Origin: JARRKC01 sp963723965
Lineage (GTDB): Bacteria; Acidobacteriota; UBA6911; RPQK01; JAPXNP01
DNA: 64,000 nucleotides
Reading direction: 5' to 3'
Assembly (NCBI GenBank): GCA_963723965.1
Contig: CAVRSV010000012.1
Location: 62,001 to 126,000 of the forward strand
Made by a program: the position numbers and the translations under genes. Each line of letters starts with the position of its first letter. Within the stretch, counting starts at the first letter, position 1. Shown here piece after piece: positions 34,217 to 42,359 of this stretch. A model generated the notes under the pieces. That model was not told where the DNA came from. It was given only the letters and a program-made list of their open reading frames with translations, and did no database searches.

Positions 34217-34693
34217 ATGGATCTCAGGAGCACACTGCAACAGGATATGAAGAGGGCCCTGAAATCAGGAGACAAACTGACCCTGAGCACTCTGCGGATG
34301 CTTCAGTCGAAGATTCTGGAACGCGAGGTGGATCTTCGTTCCAGCAGGGGCCGGGACTATCACCTCAACGACCAGGAGACCATCGACGTCCTGGCCGCGT
34401 ACGCCAAACAGCGGCGGCAGTCTATTGAAAGTTACCGCCAGGGCGGGCGGGAAGATCTGGCCGAGCGGGAGCAGCGGGAACTGGCGGTCGTCGAGGCGTA
34501 CCTTCCCGCGCCCTTGGACGAAGCCGGGATCGAAGCCCTGGTCGCCCGGCACATCGAAGAGACCGGGGCCACCGGACTGAAAGACCTGGGACGGGTTATC
34601 AAGGCGGTGATGGCCGAGGCCAAGGGAACGGCTGACGGCAAAATCGTCAACCAGATCACGAAACGAGTCCTGCTCGAACGCCAGAACGGTTGA
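34217..34693 (+). CDS. yqeY: GatB/YqeY domain protein
   Basis: This 158-residue protein is the stand-alone form of the YqeY domain found at the C-terminus of the amidotransferase subunit GatB. It begins MDLRSTLQQDMKRALKSGDK, and the helical LSTLRMLQSKILEREVDLRS follows. The tail GTADGKIVNQITKRVLLERQ is typical. The AAGGAGGG ribosome site before ATG 34217 is excellent. It is thought to bind tRNA or act on misacylated tRNA, without firm proof. Single-gene unit. Confidence 0.92.
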   Translation: MDLRSTLQQDMKRALKSGDKLTLSTLRMLQSKILEREVDLRSSRGRDYHLNDQETIDVLAAYAKQRRQSIESYRQGGREDLAEREQRELAVVEAYLPAPLDEAGIEALVARHIEETGATGLKDLGRVIKAVMAEAKGTADGKIVNQITKRVLLERQNG

Positions 34694-35122
34694 AGATGGA
34701 CGCATTCATACAATTCTGTCTGACATTGAAGTCAGTAGAACAATTTCGTCGCTGTCCACGATAAGAGCCCGCCTGGCCTGCAAACCAGCCCCCGGTTCTG
34801 TGCCTCGGCACCCGAGCCCGGTTGACGCCGAAGGAGGAGCGGGACAGGCCCGCCGTCAGCGCGTCTGCGGTCGTCGAGAGAGGACTCCGGCGTCGCAAGC
34901 TTGGGGCTCCAACACGAGTCTGGAGTGAAATTCCGCGGCCCAGCCAGGTAACCTCCAAGCAACCACCGGTACCGACTCACCGAAACACCTCATCCGAGAT
35001 CCCACTTTTTTGTCGTTCATCTCACTGACACAGACATTTTTGTAGCCTATGGCAACATCGGCTGAATCTGTTAACAGACTGAAAAATAATCACTTATCCG
35101 GATCCTCTCCGCCTCGAACTGA
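34694..35122. other. Intergenic gap before amtB
   Basis: These 429 bases hold no supported gene. The first 280 bases are of ordinary GC content; from about 35000 the sequence becomes AT-rich, as expected upstream of a regulated promoter, and could hold enhancer sites for the sigma-54 activator. I did not find a clear repeated dyad for such sites. Confidence 0.4.
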
Positions 35123-35140
35123 TTGGCACGCCAGCTGCTC
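35123..35140 (+). promoter_or_regulatory. Sigma-54 promoter of the ammonium transporter gene
   Basis: TTGGCACG at 35123-35130 and CTGCT at 35135-35139 give GG at -24 and GC at -12 with the obligatory 12-base offset. This matches the sigma-54 consensus TGGCACG-N4-TTGCT with one change. It lies 86 bases before the amtB start. A NifA-like sigma-54 activator is encoded 2.5 kb downstream. Confidence 0.85.
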
Positions 35141-35224
35141 TAGGGGAAGCGCGTATGGAGTTCATGGATCGAGAACCCAAACCGTATCTGAGCAGTTCTA
35201 ATCTTCGAGGAGGTATTGAATTCT

Positions 35225-36523
35225 ATGAGTCCTGAAACCAAAGTCGCGTTGGATACTCTATGGGTCGTCCTGGCAGCCTGTCTGGTGTTCTTCATGAACG
35301 CCGGATTCGGGATGCTGGAAACCGGTTTCTGTAGATCCAAAAACGCTGTCAACATCCTGGCCAAGAATTTCATCGTCTTTGCGGTTTCGGCCATCGCTTT
35401 CTGGGCGGTCGGCTTCGGTTTCATGTTTGGCGACGGCAGCAGCTTCATCGGCTCAACCGGTTGGTTTCTGTTGGGACCGGACAACAGCCCGGCCGCCAAT
35501 GAGGCTTACTCGGGAATCTTCTCTTCGCTCGGTTGGACTGGCGTTCCACTGACTGCGAAGTTCTTCTTTCAGCTGGCCTTCGCCGCCACTGCGGCAACGA
35601 TCGTCAGCGGTGCCGTTGCAGAGCGGATCAAGTTCCTGAGCTTCATCGTTTTTTCGTTCATCCTCGTCGCCCTGGTCTACCCAACCAGCGGACACTGGGC
35701 CTGGGGCGGAGGATGGCTGTCGAGTCTGGGCTTTTCCGACTTCGCCGGATCGACGATTGTCCACAGTGTCGGCGGCTGGGCCGCTCTGACCGGCGCCTTC
35801 ATCCTGGGGGCCAGGGAAGGCAAGTACGACAAGGACGGCAAGGCGCGACCCATCCCCGGGCACAACATGAGCCTGGCGACTCTGGGCACCTTCATCCTCT
35901 GGCTCGGTTGGTTCGGGTTCAATCCCGGCAGTACGATGGCAGCAGATCCGGTCGCCATTTCAAGCATTTCCGTCAACACCTTCATGGCGGCGGCCGCAGG
36001 CTGTTTGATGGCCACGATTACCGCATGGCTGGTTATCGGTAAGCCTGACCTCAGCATGATCCTCAACGGAACGCTGGCCGGCCTGGTTGCGATCACCGCA
36101 CCCTGCAACGATGTGTCCATCGCCAGTTCCGTTGTCATCGGAACCGTCGCGGGCATCCTGGTGGTCCTTGCGGTCCTGTTTTTCGACCGCATCCGAATCG
36201 ACGATCCGGTCGGCGCGACGAGCGTCCACCTGGTCAATGGGATCTGGGGAACCCTTTCAGTGGGCCTGTTCTCGGCCCAGTCGGGCTTACTGTTCGGGCA
36301 CGGTCCGAAACAGTTGCTCGTACAGTTGGCAGGAGTCGCGGCGGTCGGGGCGCTGGTCCTGGTCACTTCCAGCGTGGCATGGCTGGCCATCAAAGCCGCC
36401 ATGGGACTGCGTGTCTCCCTCGCCGAGGAGCGCGAAGGGCTCGACATCGGAGAGCACGGAATCGAGGCCTATCCGGGCTTCGCCCAGAACTCTCCCGAGC
36501 CGGAAGCTCTGGAAATCGCCTGA
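35225..36523 (+). CDS. amtB: Ammonium transporter (Amt/MEP/Rh)
   Basis: This 432-residue trimeric inner-membrane channel takes up ammonium. FMNAGFGMLETGF near residue 20 is the helix-1 signature. Both pore histidines are present, in DFAGSTIVHSVGGWAAL and in TSVHLVNGIWGT. Eleven hydrophobic segments are visible, and an acidic C-terminal tail follows. ATG 35225 is chosen over an in-frame TTG at 35216, which would sit almost on the GAGGAGGT ribosome site. Usually glnK, the PII regulator, adjoins amtB; it is missing here and a TorF-like porin gene takes the downstream place. Transcription from the sigma-54 site implies induction by nitrogen limitation. Confidence 0.97.
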   Translation: MSPETKVALDTLWVVLAACLVFFMNAGFGMLETGFCRSKNAVNILAKNFIVFAVSAIAFWAVGFGFMFGDGSSFIGSTGWFLLGPDNSPAANEAYSGIFSSLGWTGVPLTAKFFFQLAFAATAATIVSGAVAERIKFLSFIVFSFILVALVYPTSGHWAWGGGWLSSLGFSDFAGSTIVHSVGGWAALTGAFILGAREGKYDKDGKARPIPGHNMSLATLGTFILWLGWFGFNPGSTMAADPVAISSISVNTFMAAAAGCLMATITAWLVIGKPDLSMILNGTLAGLVAITAPCNDVSIASSVVIGTVAGILVVLAVLFFDRIRIDDPVGATSVHLVNGIWGTLSVGLFSAQSGLLFGHGPKQLLVQLAGVAAVGALVLVTSSVAWLAIKAAMGLRVSLAEEREGLDIGEHGIEAYPGFAQNSPEPEALEIA

Positions 36524-36541
36524 GGGGTCTAGAAAGAGAAA

Positions 36542-36575
36542 AAGCCCATCCGCTGGTGGCACAGCGGATGGGCTT
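36542..36575. terminator. Hairpin between amtB and the porin gene
   Basis: AAGCCCATCCGCT and AGCGGATGGGCTT form a 13-pair stem with an eight-base loop. The flanking run that would act as T-tract (GAAAAAG) is on the left, so the sequence is a proper Rho-independent terminator only for minus-strand transcripts. For plus-strand mRNA it probably acts as an attenuator or 3'-end stabiliser of amtB. Confidence 0.6.
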
Positions 36576-36602
36576 GAACCATCACTAACAGAGGAGCAAG
36601 CG

Positions 36603-37493
36603 ATGGAACGACGTAGATGCTACCACATGCTGATTGCGATTGGGATGATGACTTGGATGGCCCTGCCGGCCATGGCCCAGGCCACGGGAAACTCGGACAC
36701 CGAATTCCCTCTGGCCTTCTCGGGGTCTGTCACACCGGTCAGTAAATACGTCTGGCGTGGTCAGCGACTCACAGACGGCTGGAGCCTGCAACCCTCCGGA
36801 ACCCTGAGTATCGGAAACTTCAGCGCCAATGTCTGGGGCAACATGGACCTGGAAGCGGTGAATGAGGGAGACGCCCTCCTGCTGAAAGAGAATCCAGCGG
36901 CGCCTCCCGGGAGCAACGGCCTGAGGGGACAGCTCTCGGAGATCGACTATACCTTCTCCTATTCTGTGGATCTCAAGAAGGCCGGCCTGGATTTCGGGAC
37001 GATCTTCTATACATTCCCCAATCGATCGGCCTCACTTCCGGCCACCACCGAAATCTACGGAGGGGTGACGCTCTCCGACGTGCCGCTGTCTCCGTCGGCG
37101 ACTCTGTACGTCGATGTCGATGAAACGGGTGACTCGGGCTCCACCGGTGTGTACTTTCTACTCGGCGCCGGTCACAGCTTCGCCTTCGGGCACAGCCGCT
37201 TTCCGGGACTCGACCTGTCATCCACCTTGTCCTTCGTCAACAACGGTTTTGGAGAGTACTATTACGGAGCCTCAGAATCGGGTGCCCACGATTTCTCCTT
37301 CTCCGTGTCGCTTCCGATCAATCTGGGGGAGCACTGGTCCGCCGGTGCTTTTCTAACCTACTCGGCGCTGCTCGGGGATTTCCGTAACTACCAGTATCTG
37401 AATCCTCGGCGGGTCTACCTCGGCACGGCCGGGAGTCCTGCGGCATCCGCCGATACGGTGTGGGGCGGATTCAACTTCAACGTTGAATTCTGA
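36603..37493 (+). CDS. TorF-family (Gcw_chp-like) putative outer-membrane porin
   Basis: This 296-residue protein has a signal peptide ending at AMAQA and a C-terminal Phe (FNFNVEF), the beta-barrel end signal. The segment SVTPVSKYVWRGQRLTDGW near residue 42, followed by FSANVWGNMD, matches the TorF/Gcw_chp family, which forms small outer-membrane barrels. In many proteobacteria these genes stand beside glnK-amtB, so a role in nitrogen-compound passage is inferred from context. The ATG follows GAGGAG by six bases. It is read from amtB through the hairpin, or from its own promoter. Confidence 0.75.
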   Translation: MERRRCYHMLIAIGMMTWMALPAMAQATGNSDTEFPLAFSGSVTPVSKYVWRGQRLTDGWSLQPSGTLSIGNFSANVWGNMDLEAVNEGDALLLKENPAAPPGSNGLRGQLSEIDYTFSYSVDLKKAGLDFGTIFYTFPNRSASLPATTEIYGGVTLSDVPLSPSATLYVDVDETGDSGSTGVYFLLGAGHSFAFGHSRFPGLDLSSTLSFVNNGFGEYYYGASESGAHDFSFSVSLPINLGEHWSAGAFLTYSALLGDFRNYQYLNPRRVYLGTAGSPAASADTVWGGFNFNVEF

Positions 37494-37659
37494 TCCCTCG
37501 ATCCAGTCGGGTCCGGGCCCCGTCCTGGGGCTCGGGCCCCTCACAGCCAGCCGGCGCAAGAGCCTGCACCAGGATCCCGCCTCCGCCCCGGTCCCTTCCC
37601 TATCCCTCCGGCCGAATCGGAAAGCCGCAGTCCTCCTCTGCCGACTCCCCGGGCGATAA

Positions 37660-39216
37660 CTACCGAAATCGCCGGCATTCGATGCCGTACTTCCTGACCT
37701 TGTAGCCGATAATACGTTCGGTGCTCCCGAGCAGCCGGGCCGTCTTGGCGCGGTTTCCGCGAGTGCTTTTGAGAGCGTCCTGGATGAGGTCCTTCTCGTA
37801 GGCCACGACGGCGTCGTTGAGGTTGACACGCACCATCGTATCGGAGGCTTCGGCCGTCTGGAGGGTGGGGGGCAGGTGGTGGGCGTGAATCACGTGTCCA
37901 TCGCAGACCAGGGTCGCCCGTTCAATGGCGTTCTCCAGCTCGCGCACGTTCCCGGGCCAGTGATAGCTGACCAACATATCGATGGCGGGCGTGGAGATGC
38001 GGCGTATGTTCTTGCCGTGTTCCCGGGAATACTTCTCGAGGAAGTGATCGGCCAGCAGAAGGATGTCGGGTTTGCGCTCGCGGAGCGGGGGCACGAACAC
38101 CGAGAAGACGTCCAGCCGGTAGTAGAGGTCCTCGCGAAACGTGCCGTCCGCGAGGCCCGCGTCGAGATCCTTGTTGGTAGCCGTGATCAGGCGGACGTTC
38201 GTGCGCAGCGTCTGGGTTCCTCCGACCCGCTCGAACTCACGTTCCTGCAGGACCCGGAGGAGCTTGACCTGCAGCGACGGAGCGAGTTCTCCGATCTCAT
38301 CGAGGAAAAGGGTCCCTCCCTCCGCCAGCTCGAAGCGCCCCTTCTTCTGGGCCTGGGCGCCCGTGAACGCACCCTTCTCGTGGCCGAACAATTCCGCCTC
38401 GATCAGAGTCTCCGGCAGAGCGGCGCAACTGACTCGAATGAAAGGGCGGTTGCTGCGCAGCGAGTTGTAGTGGATCGCATGGGCGATCAGTTCCTTGCCC
38501 GTACCCGACTCACCCCGAATCAGGACGGTCGTGTTCGTCCGTGCCACCTGCGTAATCCGCTCGTAGACCTCGCGCATCACGCTGCTGTTTCCGATGATGT
38601 TCGGAAAATCGTAGCGCTCGCGCAGTTCCTCGCGCAGGTGAATGTTCTCCTCGAGCAGACCCTTTCGCTCGTCTTCCACCAGCTGGGCGACCTTGACGGC
38701 ATGCCCGATGATCGATGCCGCTACCTGTACGAAGCTCAGGGCCCGATCATAGTCGCGGCTATCCGAGAAATGCAGCTCCGTCGCGATCACCCCCAGGGTT
38801 CTGGAATGCAGTGTCACGGGCACACAGACGAGGCTGAACTCACCTTTCCGTCGCCGGGCGCTGCCCGAGATCATCGGCTCGCGACTGGTCCTGGGAACGA
38901 CGACGGGCCGACCGCTCTCCAGGACTCGCTCGATGATTTCTCGCGCGCTCTCGTCGAGCGAGGGCGGAGCCGGGTCCGCGGTCTTTCCCGGGGAGGAGAA
39001 GATCAGCTCCTGGCCGTCCTCCTCGGAAAGCCTGACCAGGGCCGCCGAGATACTGGGGTGCCCCTCCAGGATCTCGACCACATCGGGCAGAGACTCCTTC
39101 AGGCTGACGGTATCGGACAACGCCCGACTGACCTCGAGCAGTGTCTTCAGACGCCGGACCTCCGGAGTCAAATCCTTCAAACGTTCCGATCGCTTTGCCG
39201 GGGGCCGGACGCTCAT
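37660..39216 (-). CDS. NifA-like sigma-54-dependent activator
   Basis: This 518-residue regulator has a GAF domain at about 25-190, a AAA+ domain at about 208-440 and a Fis-type helix-turn-helix at the C-terminus (TRGNRAKTARLLGSTERIIG). The AAA+ part is complete: Walker A GESGTGKE near 238, the sigma-54-contacting GAFTGA loop in GHEKGAFTGAQ near 285, Walker B GGTLFLDEIGEL and the arginine finger region REDLYYRLDVF. This is the NifA/NtrC-type architecture with a GAF sensor and no receiver domain. It faces the amtB operon, whose sigma-54 promoter is its most likely local target. No nif genes are in the window. Confidence 0.93.
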   Translation of the reverse strand: MSVRPPAKRSERLKDLTPEVRRLKTLLEVSRALSDTVSLKESLPDVVEILEGHPSISAALVRLSEEDGQELIFSSPGKTADPAPPSLDESAREIIERVLESGRPVVVPRTSREPMISGSARRRKGEFSLVCVPVTLHSRTLGVIATELHFSDSRDYDRALSFVQVAASIIGHAVKVAQLVEDERKGLLEENIHLREELRERYDFPNIIGNSSVMREVYERITQVARTNTTVLIRGESGTGKELIAHAIHYNSLRSNRPFIRVSCAALPETLIEAELFGHEKGAFTGAQAQKKGRFELAEGGTLFLDEIGELAPSLQVKLLRVLQEREFERVGGTQTLRTNVRLITATNKDLDAGLADGTFREDLYYRLDVFSVFVPPLRERKPDILLLADHFLEKYSREHGKNIRRISTPAIDMLVSYHWPGNVRELENAIERATLVCDGHVIHAHHLPPTLQTAEASDTMVRVNLNDAVVAYEKDLIQDALKSTRGNRAKTARLLGSTERIIGYKVRKYGIECRRFR

Positions 39217-39305
39217 CCGCCTGGACTCCTCCCTTCGTCACTCTCATCGTCGTCGTGACATCGAAAGCGCGTCATCTGATCAAAAATAGGATGACACTTT
39301 ATTAG

Positions 39306-39348
39306 AATTGGATACATTTTTGAAGAATGTAACACGAATCATTCCAAT
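39306..39348. promoter_or_regulatory. Nested inverted repeats in the activator/pepD divergent gap
   Basis: TACATT-N7-AATGTA at 39313-39331 is a perfect dyad, and AATTGGA (39306) with TTCCAATT (near 39341) forms an outer imperfect dyad around it. The region is very AT-rich and lies 90-130 bases upstream of both the activator and pepD starts. It is a candidate operator; the binding protein is unknown. Confidence 0.4.
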
Positions 39349-39481
39349 TTGTCAGGTTTTGTCGATCGGACGTTCAGACAGCTCGACGCAGACGCATCGC
39401 TTGGCGTCCATGTCCCCAGGGGCGAGACTCGGACTCTGGCTCGATTCCGTTCTGCTAGACTGAATCCGAGGAGAGTGCATC

Positions 39482-40936
39482 ATGACATTCGTTTCCGACC
39501 TCGAACCCTCATCGGTCTGGCGGCATTTCGACCAGATCCTGACCATCCCGCGCGGCTCGAAGAACGAGGGCCGAATGCGCGATTACGTGCTCCAAGTCGC
39601 TTCCCGGCTGGGTCTGGAGACCGTAGTGGATGATGCAGGGAACGTATTGGTGCGCAAACCTGCCGCCGGGGGGGCCACTGCGGCCGACACGGTCGTGCTG
39701 CAGTGCCACCTTGATATGGTCAACGAAAAGAACTCCGACGTGGACCACGATTTCAGCAAGGATCCGATCCACCCCGCCCGACAGGACCGGTACCTGACCG
39801 CCGAGGGCACGACTCTCGGCGCCGACAACGGGATCGGCATTGCCATTTGTCTGGCCGTTCTGGAAGCGAAGGACCTACGCCACGGTCCCCTGGAGTGCCT
39901 GTTCACGGTCGACGAGGAGACCGGTCTGACGGGCGCCGCCGCCCTCTCTGCCGACTGGCTGAAGGGACGGTTTCTGCTCAATCTCGACTCCGAAGAAGAG
40001 GACGCCGCCTACATCGGCTGCGCGGGTGGATCGGGCCAGAATCTGACGCTGGCGGTGCAACGGGAACCCGTACCCTCGGGTTCGAGCGGGCTGCATGTGG
40101 AGGTGCGGGGTCTCAAGGGCGGTCATTCCGGCACCGACATTCAGCTGCAGCGGGCGAATGCCATCCAGCTCCTGGCTCGCCTGCTGCATCGTGCGAGCCT
40201 GGCGGAGGATTTCGCCGTCTCCGGCCTGCAGGGCGGGAACATGCGCAACGCGATTCCACGGGAAGCCGGTGCCGACCTCGTCGTCGCCTCCGGCCGCGCC
40301 GCTTCCCTCGAGAGCTCCCTGCAGCAGGAGTTCGAACGGGCGAGCGCTCAGTTCCAGCCGGCCGACCCCGGGATGGAACTCGTTGTGAAACCGGCCGTCC
40401 CATCCGCCGCGGCAGTCGACCACGAATCCGGCGGCCGTCTCCTGCGCTTGCTGCACGGCCTGCCCAACGGCGTCATGGCGATGAGCTATGACATTCCGGA
40501 CCTGGTCGAGACCAGCACCAACCTCGCCACGGCCAAACTCGAAGACGAGTGTTGCAGGATCCACCTCAGCTCTCGCAGTTCCTCGGAGATCGCGTTGAAG
40601 GAACTTCAACTGCGCATTGCCGCCGTCGCGGAACTCGCAGGTTGCGATGTAGAGACCGTCGAGGGATACCCGGGCTGGCAACCGGATCTCCATTCGCCGC
40701 TGCTGGCCAAGGTTAAGGTCACGTACGCCCGCGTCTTCGGGTCCGAGCCTCAGGTGAGGGCCATCCATGCGGGCCTGGAGTGCGGGATCATCAAACAGAA
40801 ATACCCGCAGCTCGATATGATTTCGATCGGTCCGCAGATCGAGTTTCCCCACTCACCGGACGAGCGGGTCGACATCGCTTCCGTCGGCCGGTTCTATCAG
40901 CTGGTGCGGGAGCTGTTGCAGGATCTGGCGCAGTGA
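39482..40936 (+). CDS. pepD: Aminoacyl-histidine dipeptidase (PepD, M20)
   Basis: This 484-residue cytoplasmic zinc peptidase cleaves dipeptides such as carnosine. Metal ligands are in LQCHLDMVNEK near 78-86, TTLGADNGIGIA near 115 and VDEETGLTGA near 146, with the catalytic Glu in the last. The lid domain follows (GLKGGHSGTDI near 200), and IHAGLECGIIKQKYP near 430 supplies the final His. Length is the norm for PepD. ATG 39482 follows GAGGAGAG. It is a single-gene unit divergent from the activator gene. Confidence 0.95.
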   Translation: MTFVSDLEPSSVWRHFDQILTIPRGSKNEGRMRDYVLQVASRLGLETVVDDAGNVLVRKPAAGGATAADTVVLQCHLDMVNEKNSDVDHDFSKDPIHPARQDRYLTAEGTTLGADNGIGIAICLAVLEAKDLRHGPLECLFTVDEETGLTGAAALSADWLKGRFLLNLDSEEEDAAYIGCAGGSGQNLTLAVQREPVPSGSSGLHVEVRGLKGGHSGTDIQLQRANAIQLLARLLHRASLAEDFAVSGLQGGNMRNAIPREAGADLVVASGRAASLESSLQQEFERASAQFQPADPGMELVVKPAVPSAAAVDHESGGRLLRLLHGLPNGVMAMSYDIPDLVETSTNLATAKLEDECCRIHLSSRSSSEIALKELQLRIAAVAELAGCDVETVEGYPGWQPDLHSPLLAKVKVTYARVFGSEPQVRAIHAGLECGIIKQKYPQLDMISIGPQIEFPHSPDERVDIASVGRFYQLVRELLQDLAQ

Positions 40937-41135
40937 AGTGACACGGCATCGGCCGAGGGGAGTCTCAGAGAAATCGGGCCACTGGCGCGGACCGGACTTG
41001 GCCCGCTCGAGTGCCGGAATCGTCACCCTTCCCCACCCGCCTGCTTGGATCGGTCTCGGTTCCCGGTGTTCAGCCCCCGCTCGGTCCCAAAGGTCCCCTT
41101 CGTGCCTGCGAGCTCACGCCGTTCCCCCTCCGCCA

Positions 41136-42239
41136 CTACCGCGGCTTCACCACAATGGCATCCGAAACCGGCCGCTCCCCCGTCAAATCAGAGGGCTGGT
41201 TCACGATCTGACCGTAGAGGTAGAAAGTCGACGAACCTCCACCGTCCAGGTTCAGCGCTTCGACACAGCCCAGAGAGGACATCAGATCGGTCAACTCGGC
41301 CAGCGTCATGCCGACGCTGAAGGCGTCGTTGCGTCCATCCACCACTACCAGGACCCAATGCCCATCCGCCCGGACGCCCGCAGCCGTCCGAGGATGCCGC
41401 TCTTCGACGAAGCTCGAACGAACCCGTTCGACCGCATAATCGTCGACGCGAACGCCGTGTCGAATCAGCAGCGGTGTCCCTCCCACGATGAAGTCCATCT
41501 CTCGCCAAGGCTCTTTCGGACGGCCGCCCGGCGAGGCGAACACGAAGGAAACCGAGGCCGCGGCCCCAAGGCAATCGGCGGGGGCGTCTCCCACCCGTCG
41601 GCTTCCAAAGGACACGACCAGGCCACCAAGAGGGATGGAAGCATTGCCATCACTCGTCATCCCCACGACTCGGCCGCTCCCGTCAACGGCCAGCTCCACG
41701 CCACCGCCGTGGGCCAGGGTCGACGGGCCGAACTCGTGGGTGTACAGAACCACCTGCCAGGCACCTCGTTCGCGATTCAAACCGTCGATTCCGTATTCCC
41801 GGTCCCCGATTCGGATGTTCCAGTGCATGGCGACACGCCCAATCGTCACCCGGGTGCCGCCCCGATACCACCCGATGGCGGCTCGCGGGAGATTGGGATC
41901 CGAAAACCACCGGTCCTCGATCTTGAGGATCCCCACGGGCTCTCCGTCGTAGGCTCCCCCGATCCGAAAGAAGCCGCCGTTGACCGCGAGGACGGCACCC
42001 TCGCGGTGGGCCATCGCCGAGACGGTCTCACGACCGGTCCCCTGATCAAGGGCCCGTACCGCCTCGATCGAATACTGCTCCGGGTCCACGACGGCGATGT
42101 GGATCGAGAGCGGGCCCGCGCTCAGCCGGTGCTCGTAGGAGAGACCGTCACCGCCGGCGGCGACGGCCGCTCCGCCTGCGCCGAACCAGAGAATCCCCCA
42201 CAGCGCGACGAGAGCCCGGGTTGTCTTCTGCATCTGCAC
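41136..42239 (-). CDS. Secreted phosphodiester glycosidase family protein (NAGPA domain)
   Basis: This protein of about 365 residues has a signal peptide (VALWGILWFGAGGAAVAAG). The NAGPA domain, known from the enzyme that uncovers mannose 6-phosphate tags and from bacterial wall-associated proteins, fills the rest: AVNGGFFRIGGAYDGEPVG near 94, RPRTAAGVRADGHWVLVVVD-like core (HPRTAAGVRADGHWVLVVVD) near 285 and the hallmark ALNLDGGGSSTFYL near 332. The start may be GTG 42239 or ATG 42233; neither has a strong ribosome site. The likely substrate is a sugar-1-phosphodiester in the envelope. It diverges from the dnaJ-like gene. Confidence 0.88.
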   Translation of the reverse strand: MQMQKTTRALVALWGILWFGAGGAAVAAGGDGLSYEHRLSAGPLSIHIAVVDPEQYSIEAVRALDQGTGRETVSAMAHREGAVLAVNGGFFRIGGAYDGEPVGILKIEDRWFSDPNLPRAAIGWYRGGTRVTIGRVAMHWNIRIGDREYGIDGLNRERGAWQVVLYTHEFGPSTLAHGGGVELAVDGSGRVVGMTSDGNASIPLGGLVVSFGSRRVGDAPADCLGAAASVSFVFASPGGRPKEPWREMDFIVGGTPLLIRHGVRVDDYAVERVRSSFVEERHPRTAAGVRADGHWVLVVVDGRNDAFSVGMTLAELTDLMSSLGCVEALNLDGGGSSTFYLYGQIVNQPSDLTGERPVSDAIVVKPR

Positions 42240-42359
42240 GGCTCGCGGATTCCTCGTGAAATTTCAGGATCAGGCCGGAACTCGATTCGGCCTGTCGGCT
42301 TGTTCCCGGCTCGACCCTTTACCTAAAATAGTCCAGTGCCCTGAAGTCCGGAAGCGACT

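Noticed and set aside
36542..36575. Rho-independent terminator of amtB
   Set aside because: The stem is right but no T-tract follows it on the plus strand.
37508..37545. GC-rich stem between the porin and activator genes (GGGCCCC/GGGGCTC)
   Set aside because: Pairing is short and imperfect, with no T-tract. A terminator is expected between these convergent genes but this sequence does not prove one.
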